From Planctomycetota bacterium (GTDB lineage: Bacteria > Planctomycetota > Phycisphaerae > SM23-33): a stretch of DNA of 10,113 nucleotides. The translations under genes and the position numbers were made by a program. The notes beneath the pieces are model-generated. The model searched no databases, was not told the origin of the DNA, and was given only the letters and a program-made list of their open reading frames with translations. This document shows positions 6,397 to 10,113 of the stretch, one piece after another. Each line of letters begins with the position of its first letter. Positions within the stretch are counted from its first letter, which is position 1. Location: positions 1-10,113 of the forward strand of contig QNCB01000018.1 in the NCBI GenBank assembly GCA_003644335.1, written 5' to 3'.

Positions 6397-6404
6397 TTCG
6401 GTAT

Positions 6405-6481
6405 TGTTTCGGATTCAGTATTTCGATATTCGGATTTGTTTAGGTCGGGTGGCTTGGCTATGTCGCGGGTCTGCGGGATGG
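6405..6481. repeat. Spacer right of the MITE, including module copy 2
   Basis: TTCGGATTCAG and TTTCGATATTCGGATTTG runs are followed by GTCGGGTGGCTTGGCTAT at 6444-6461, the second copy of the CGGGTGGC module at 5845. Removing the element and one target copy would rejoin AACATTCGGTAT to TGTTTCGG, one continuous degenerate run, so the insertion went into an existing repeat spacer. Confidence 0.5.
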
Positions 6482-7441
6482 CTATGTGACCAGGATGTTT
6501 GCCAGGGTTAGATAATTTTTGGGGGGAATTTGATCGGCCCGGCTGGCGGGGTCTATGTTGGCGGCGGCTAACGCGTTGGCGAAAACTTCGGGGGCCAGCG
6601 GGGCGCCCCGGCCTTTCGCGGTGGATGAAATCCGCTTGCGTCTTTGCGTGAAGGCCATTGACAGCAAGGCTTGCAGCGTGGCGGCGTCGTGGAGTTTTTC
6701 CGCAGCTGCGGCGTCGAAGTCTATGCGGACTATTTGGCTTGCGATTTTTGGCCTGGGCCAAAACGAGCTGGCGGGGATGGTCGGCCCGAGCGAAACTTTT
6801 CCCAGCAGAGACAGAATAACGCTGACCGGCCCGAACTGTCGCCCAGCGGTGGCGGCAAATCGCTGGGCAACCTCCTGCTGCACGGTGAAGGTCAGGCTCT
6901 CGAACCGCACGCCCCGTGTTTTTATCGCCCGCCAGGATTCCAGCATACACTCTGCGACCAGCGATGTGGCGATGCTGTATGGCAGGTTGGCGACCAGACG
7001 GGCGGAGTGGCCCAGCTCGGCGAGCACAGGCGGAGCGATGGTGCTCTTGTCGGCCAGGATGTCGCCCTCGATGAGGACGACTTTTTCGTTTGTTGAGCGG
7101 TCGACCCGCCAAGGATGCTGACAGGCTGATTCGTCGGGCGGAGCAACACCCGCGTCCTGCCGCCCAGGCTCGCCGATAAGCCTGGCCCGCAGCAGCCCGG
7201 CCAGGCGACGATCGATTTCCACGGCGACGACCTTGGCGGAACAGGCTTGCAACTCCTCGGTAAGCGATCCCGTGCCCGGGCCTACCTCCAGCACCGTATC
7301 AGAGCCACCCGGCGGGAGGCCTGCGATTTCCAGGAGCTTCCGCATCTGATTCAGGTCGATGAGAAAACATTGGCCCAGACGGCGCAGCGGGCGGGCGCCG
7401 GCCCGGTCCAACAACGCCTGGATTTCTTTTACAGTCTGCAT
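6482..7441 (-). CDS. rsmA: 16S rRNA adenine(1518/1519)-N6 dimethyltransferase
   Basis: The 319-residue cytoplasmic enzyme (also KsgA) uses S-adenosylmethionine to dimethylate two adjacent adenines in the 3'-terminal helix of 16S rRNA during small-subunit maturation. Visible motifs are LGQCFLID (22-29), motif I EVGPGTGSLTEEL (52-64), the SAM-ribose acid in VEIDRRL (74-80), EGDIL (125-129), catalytic motif IV NLPYSIATSL (152-161), FTVQQEVAQRF (185-195), and FWPRPKIASQIVRI (227-240) leading into the C-terminal domain with FTQRRKRI. At 319 residues it is longer than E. coli KsgA (about 273). Much of the excess is a polar insertion at about 89-120 between the SAM-binding acid and the GDIL strand. 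It starts 9 bp after the ftsH stop and is probably co-transcribed with ftsH. There is no clear ribosome site in the 9-bp gap, so coupling is likely. Confidence 0.95.
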   Translation of the reverse strand: MQTVKEIQALLDRAGARPLRRLGQCFLIDLNQMRKLLEIAGLPPGGSDTVLEVGPGTGSLTEELQACSAKVVAVEIDRRLAGLLRARLIGEPGRQDAGVAPPDESACQHPWRVDRSTNEKVVLIEGDILADKSTIAPPVLAELGHSARLVANLPYSIATSLVAECMLESWRAIKTRGVRFESLTFTVQQEVAQRFAATAGRQFGPVSVILSLLGKVSLGPTIPASSFWPRPKIASQIVRIDFDAAAAEKLHDAATLQALLSMAFTQRRKRISSTAKGRGAPLAPEVFANALAAANIDPASRADQIPPKNYLTLANILVT

Positions 7442-7450
7442 CTGGCGGGG

Positions 7451-9442
7451 CTAGGTTGCCACGGGTTCTGACGCCGACGGCGGTTTTTTCCGCTCGGCAT
7501 CGAGCAGGTCGTTAACGGTGGGCTTGCTGAGAGGCATCCCTTCGATGATCTGTTTGGCCTCGTCGGCGGAGAGAGTTTCGTACTTCAACAGTGCCCTGGC
7601 CAGCCTGTCCGCCGCGTCGCGATGATTCTCCAACAGCTCTCGCGTGCTGTGCTCAGCCTGGCTCATTATCTTGCGGACTTCCTCGTCGATAAGCTCGGCG
7701 GTCTTGTCTGAATAGTCCTTCCCGCCGAGGTCCATAGGCATGATCTGCTTGTCGTCGTTGGCGTAGTTTATCATGCCCAGCTGCTCGCTCATGCCCCAGT
7801 CGAGCACCATTTTCTTGGCTATTTCGGTGGCTTTGGCGATATCGTTTTGCGCGCCGGATGTAATGTCATGGCAGAAGAGTTCCTCCGCCAATCGCCCGGC
7901 CAGGCAGACACCCAACAGGGCCCGGCAGTAGTTGCGGGTGAAGAGGTAGCGGTCTTTTTCCGGCAGGGAGAACGTCGCTCCGCCCATCGAGCCACGCGGT
8001 ATTATCGAGACCTTGTGCAACGGGTCGGCGTCGGGCAGAAGCACCTGCACGAGGGCGTGGCCCGCTTCGTGGAAGGCGGTGATTTCCTTCTCTCGCTCGT
8101 CAATGACGCGGTTTTTTCGGCTCCGGCCCCAGCGAACCTTGTCCCGGGCCTCTTCCAGGTCGGACTGGTCGAGATGCTCCTTGTTGAGCATCGCAGCGGC
8201 TATGGCAGCTTCGTTTACCAGGGCAGCCAGGTCGGCGCCGCTGAACATGGGCGTCCCGCGGGCCAGGCGATGCAGGTCTACATCCGGGCCACACTTTACC
8301 TTGGCGGCATAGATTTTGATTATTTCAACTCGGCCTTGCAGGTCGGGCAGCGGTACGGTTACTTGTCGATCGAACCGCCCGGGCCTGGTCAGGGCCGGGT
8401 CCAACACGTCGCCACGGTTGGTAGCGGCACAAACTATCACCTGGTCGGACGAGTCAAACCCGTCCATCTCCACGAGGATGGCGTTGAGGGTTTGTTCGCG
8501 TTCGTCGTGGCCTCCGCCAGCCAGGCCCTGGCCTCGCTTGCGACCGACGGCGTCTATTTCGTCCAGGAAGATAATGCAGGGCGAGGAATCCTTGGCCTGT
8601 TTGAAGAGGTCTCGCACCCGCGAGGCCCCGACGCCGACGAACATCTCGACGAAGTCGCTGCCGGAGATGCTGAAGAACGGCACGCCAGCTTCGCCCGCGA
8701 TAGCCTTGGCCAGGAGAGTCTTGCCGCAGCCTGGCTCGCCGACCAGCAGCACGCCTCGGGGCATCCGCCCACCGAGGTTGCCGAACTTTTTCGGATTTCG
8801 CAGGAACTCGATTATCTCCTGGACTTCGTCTTTTGCTTCGTCGATGCCGGCGACGTCTTTGAAGGTTACCTTGGATTGCTCCTTGGTCATCAAGCGGTGT
8901 CTGCTCCTGCCAAAGTTGCCCAGGAACCCCGCACCGCCGCCAGCTGCGCCCAGCCTGCGAAACACGAAGAACCAAATCAGCCCGAAGACGAGTATCATCA
9001 TAAGCAGGTGCGGCAGCATGCCCGTCCACCAGCTGTCGCGGATATATTGCACCTTCACATTGCCCCCCGCCTTGGCCAGCCTGGCATCGAGCCGCTCGGG
9101 AAAACTCTGGTCGCTCCGATAATCGTAGGACGTATAGACGCTGCGGCTTTGCTCTTTCTCGATAGGGACAGAGTCGGCCAGGGTCGCTTTTATCTGCGAC
9201 GTCTCGACGTAGACCGTGCCGGTGAGCTGATTGTTGTCCACATACTGCCAGAATTCGGTTATCGAAATTTCCCGTTGGCCCGCGTTTTGGCCCGTCAGCA
9301 CCGCAGCGAGAAGTACCCCCAGGCCTATTATCAGAAACCAGCCCAGCAGAGATCGGCTGAAATTGGGCGGCATGGGTGGAACAGGCCCCTTGGGCTTGGG
9401 TGGCTCGGGCGGCGACTGTTTGTCCGGTGTTTGATCGCTCAT
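7451..9442 (-). CDS. ftsH: ATP-dependent zinc metalloprotease FtsH
   Basis: The 663-residue inner-membrane AAA+ protease degrades misfolded membrane proteins and selected cytoplasmic regulators; it works as a hexamer. After a proline-rich N-terminus (11-27), transmembrane helix 1 spans about 31-50. A periplasmic domain runs to about 138 and transmembrane helix 2 is at about 142-162. The AAA+ domain has Walker A GEPGCGKT (235-242, where most FtsH have GPPGTGKT), pore-loop FVG (268-270), Walker B IIFLDEID (290-297) and the second region of homology ending in TRPGRFDR. The peptidase has zinc ligands in HEAGH (458-462) and the third at Asp534 in TSGAQND. All catalytic residues are present. Start: ATG at 9442 with GGAG (plus bases 9447-9450) 4 bases upstream, a short spacing. 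Its neighbours are rsmA downstream (9 bp) and lptE upstream (216 bp). Confidence 0.98.
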   Translation of the reverse strand: MSDQTPDKQSPPEPPKPKGPVPPMPPNFSRSLLGWFLIIGLGVLLAAVLTGQNAGQREISITEFWQYVDNNQLTGTVYVETSQIKATLADSVPIEKEQSRSVYTSYDYRSDQSFPERLDARLAKAGGNVKVQYIRDSWWTGMLPHLLMMILVFGLIWFFVFRRLGAAGGGAGFLGNFGRSRHRLMTKEQSKVTFKDVAGIDEAKDEVQEIIEFLRNPKKFGNLGGRMPRGVLLVGEPGCGKTLLAKAIAGEAGVPFFSISGSDFVEMFVGVGASRVRDLFKQAKDSSPCIIFLDEIDAVGRKRGQGLAGGGHDEREQTLNAILVEMDGFDSSDQVIVCAATNRGDVLDPALTRPGRFDRQVTVPLPDLQGRVEIIKIYAAKVKCGPDVDLHRLARGTPMFSGADLAALVNEAAIAAAMLNKEHLDQSDLEEARDKVRWGRSRKNRVIDEREKEITAFHEAGHALVQVLLPDADPLHKVSIIPRGSMGGATFSLPEKDRYLFTRNYCRALLGVCLAGRLAEELFCHDITSGAQNDIAKATEIAKKMVLDWGMSEQLGMINYANDDKQIMPMDLGGKDYSDKTAELIDEEVRKIMSQAEHSTRELLENHRDAADRLARALLKYETLSADEAKQIIEGMPLSKPTVNDLLDAERKKPPSASEPVAT

Positions 9443-9446
9443 ACTA

Positions 9447-9450
9447 CTCC
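9447..9450 (-). promoter_or_regulatory. Ribosome binding site of ftsH
   Basis: GGAG on the - strand, 4 bases before the ATG, supports the chosen start. The spacing is shorter than the usual 5-9 bases. Confidence 0.55.
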
Positions 9451-9479
9451 ATATTCAAAGTTTTAAAAAAAGTTGTCAA

Positions 9480-9658
9480 TAATCAGGAGTCAGGATTCAG
9501 AAGTCAGGATTCAGTAGAAACAAAAACAGATACCACGAATGGCGCAAATTAAAAACGAATGGCACGAATTTTTATTTTTAGCTTTTCGTAACCGTCCCGA
9601 TATATCGAGATGCCATATGTTTTTTCTTTCACTAATTACTGAATCCCGAATCCTCTTC
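9480..9658. repeat. Repeat-bearing spacer between lptE and ftsH
   Basis: GTCAGGATTCAG occurs at 9489-9500 and 9503-9514 in tandem (14-bp period). It is followed by an A-rich GAAACAAAAACAG and by CACGAATGGCGC / CGAATGGCACGAATT runs (about 9534-9571). A shorter inverted TTACTGAATCCCGAATCC stretch sits at about 9636-9653, just after the lptE stop. CGATATATCG at 9599-9608 is a perfect 10-bp palindrome. A promoter for ftsH may lie here but I cannot point to one with confidence. Confidence 0.6.
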
Positions 9659-10113
9659 CTACCAGTCTGATTCCATGGTTTCTACTATTCGCCGGGCTAG
9701 TTTGTCCAGCAGGTCTTCGCTGCCTTGGAAGAAGTCTTCGTTGAACGGCACGGGCGGCAGGTATATCCCGGCGACGTCGAAGTTCTGCCGTTTGACGATT
9801 ATTTTGCCCGTCCGCAGGTCTTCCCATTTGAACGAGACGGTGAAGGTTATTTGCATTTCGCGCGGGTCGCCGGAGTCCGGGTCGAAGCTCATCGTCCGCT
9901 GCGTAATTTTCTCCAGCGTGCCGGTCAGGATAGTATCCGCCCGCTGCTTGGTCGTAACCTTATAAGGCGTGTCCAGCTCGATGCGTTTGACGAGCGACTC
10001 GGTCAGCCTGATCTCGATATCCCGGCGGTAGATATCCTTGCCTCGCGTCCATATCGGCACAGCTACGGTGCGGATACCCTGGCGGTATTGGCTCTTGGCG
10101 GTGTAACCCGTCG
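9659..10113 (-). CDS. lptE: LptE-like LPS-assembly lipoprotein (N-terminus outside window)
   Basis: The frame enters at the right edge and ends at a TAG (plus 9661-9659), giving about 151 residues of the C-terminal part. A GTG at 10060 inside the frame is not taken as the start, because the sequence before it (GYTAKSQYRQGIRTVAV) reads as the usual LptE beginning just after the lipidated Cys. Family-like segments are IRTVAVPIW, LTESLVKRIE, TPYKVTTKQRADTILTGTL and FKWEDLRTGK. LptE anchors in the outer membrane and plugs the LptD barrel that inserts lipopolysaccharide, so the organism should have an LPS-bearing or similar outer membrane. LptE is poorly conserved, so the call depends on these short patterns. 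It is read in the same direction as ftsH and rsmA. Confidence 0.78.
   Translation of the reverse strand, partial: TGYTAKSQYRQGIRTVAVPIWTRGKDIYRRDIEIRLTESLVKRIELDTPYKVTTKQRADTILTGTLEKITQRTMSFDPDSGDPREMQITFTVSFKWEDLRTGKIIVKRQNFDVAGIYLPPVPFNEDFFQGSEDLLDKLARRIVETMESDW

Noticed and set aside
6159..7112. 317-residue open frame on the - strand overlapping rsmA and the MITE
   Set aside because: It is a frame-shifted shadow of rsmA that runs by chance into the mobile element. The real transposase remnant is in another frame (6346-6176).
7847..9466. 539-residue open frame on the + strand
   Set aside because: It is entirely antisense to ftsH, whose every motif is intact. The translation has no recognisable domain and reflects the GC-rich codon pattern of the opposite strand.

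Overview
The window looks like an ordinary chromosomal segment of a Gram-negative bacterium, most likely a planctomycete of the Phycisphaerae type. That placement is an inference. It rests on an outer-membrane LptE-like lipoprotein next to ftsH and rsmA, on the style of the GMP synthase, FtsH and RsmA proteins, and on spacers packed with degenerate short repeats. Genes are moderately GC-rich, while the spacers are AT-rich and full of repeats.

Layout. The left half is read on the + strand: the 3' end of a GINT1-like sugar-binding or glycosidase-fold protein (1-465), a lipoprotein-like alpha/beta-hydrolase whose catalytic triad looks degenerate (639-1574), guaA (1745-3304), and a two-gene unit made of an exported HEAT-repeat protein (3636-4844) and a family 2 glycosyltransferase (4831-5751) that overlap by 14 bp. 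The right half is read on the - strand in the order lptE (runs off the right edge), ftsH (9442-7451) and rsmA (7441-6482). The ftsH and rsmA genes are only 9 bp apart and are probably co-transcribed. The two halves converge on a 730-bp spacer (5752-6481).

Spacers. The most informative non-coding structure is a 266-bp MITE-like element (6131-6396). It has terminal inverted repeats and an 8-bp target duplication, and it carries a 56-codon remnant of an IS1595-family transposase N-terminus on the - strand. Between guaA and the HEAT gene lie four copies of a roughly 27-bp repeat with a palindromic GCTCCGTAGGAGC core, two in each orientation. Other modules recur around the window: TCAGT-type runs, A-rich tracts, CACGGATT-like and ATGAAG-type runs, and ATTCCCGC hairpins. 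One of these, six perfect 7-bp units, ends two bases before the guaA start codon.

Gene roles. The genes cover housekeeping (GMP synthesis, membrane proteolysis, 16S rRNA dimethylation, LPS export) and probably surface glycan synthesis. I see no defence system, CRISPR array, tRNA, rRNA or clear new multi-gene system. The unusual content is in the spacers and in the degenerate hydrolase.
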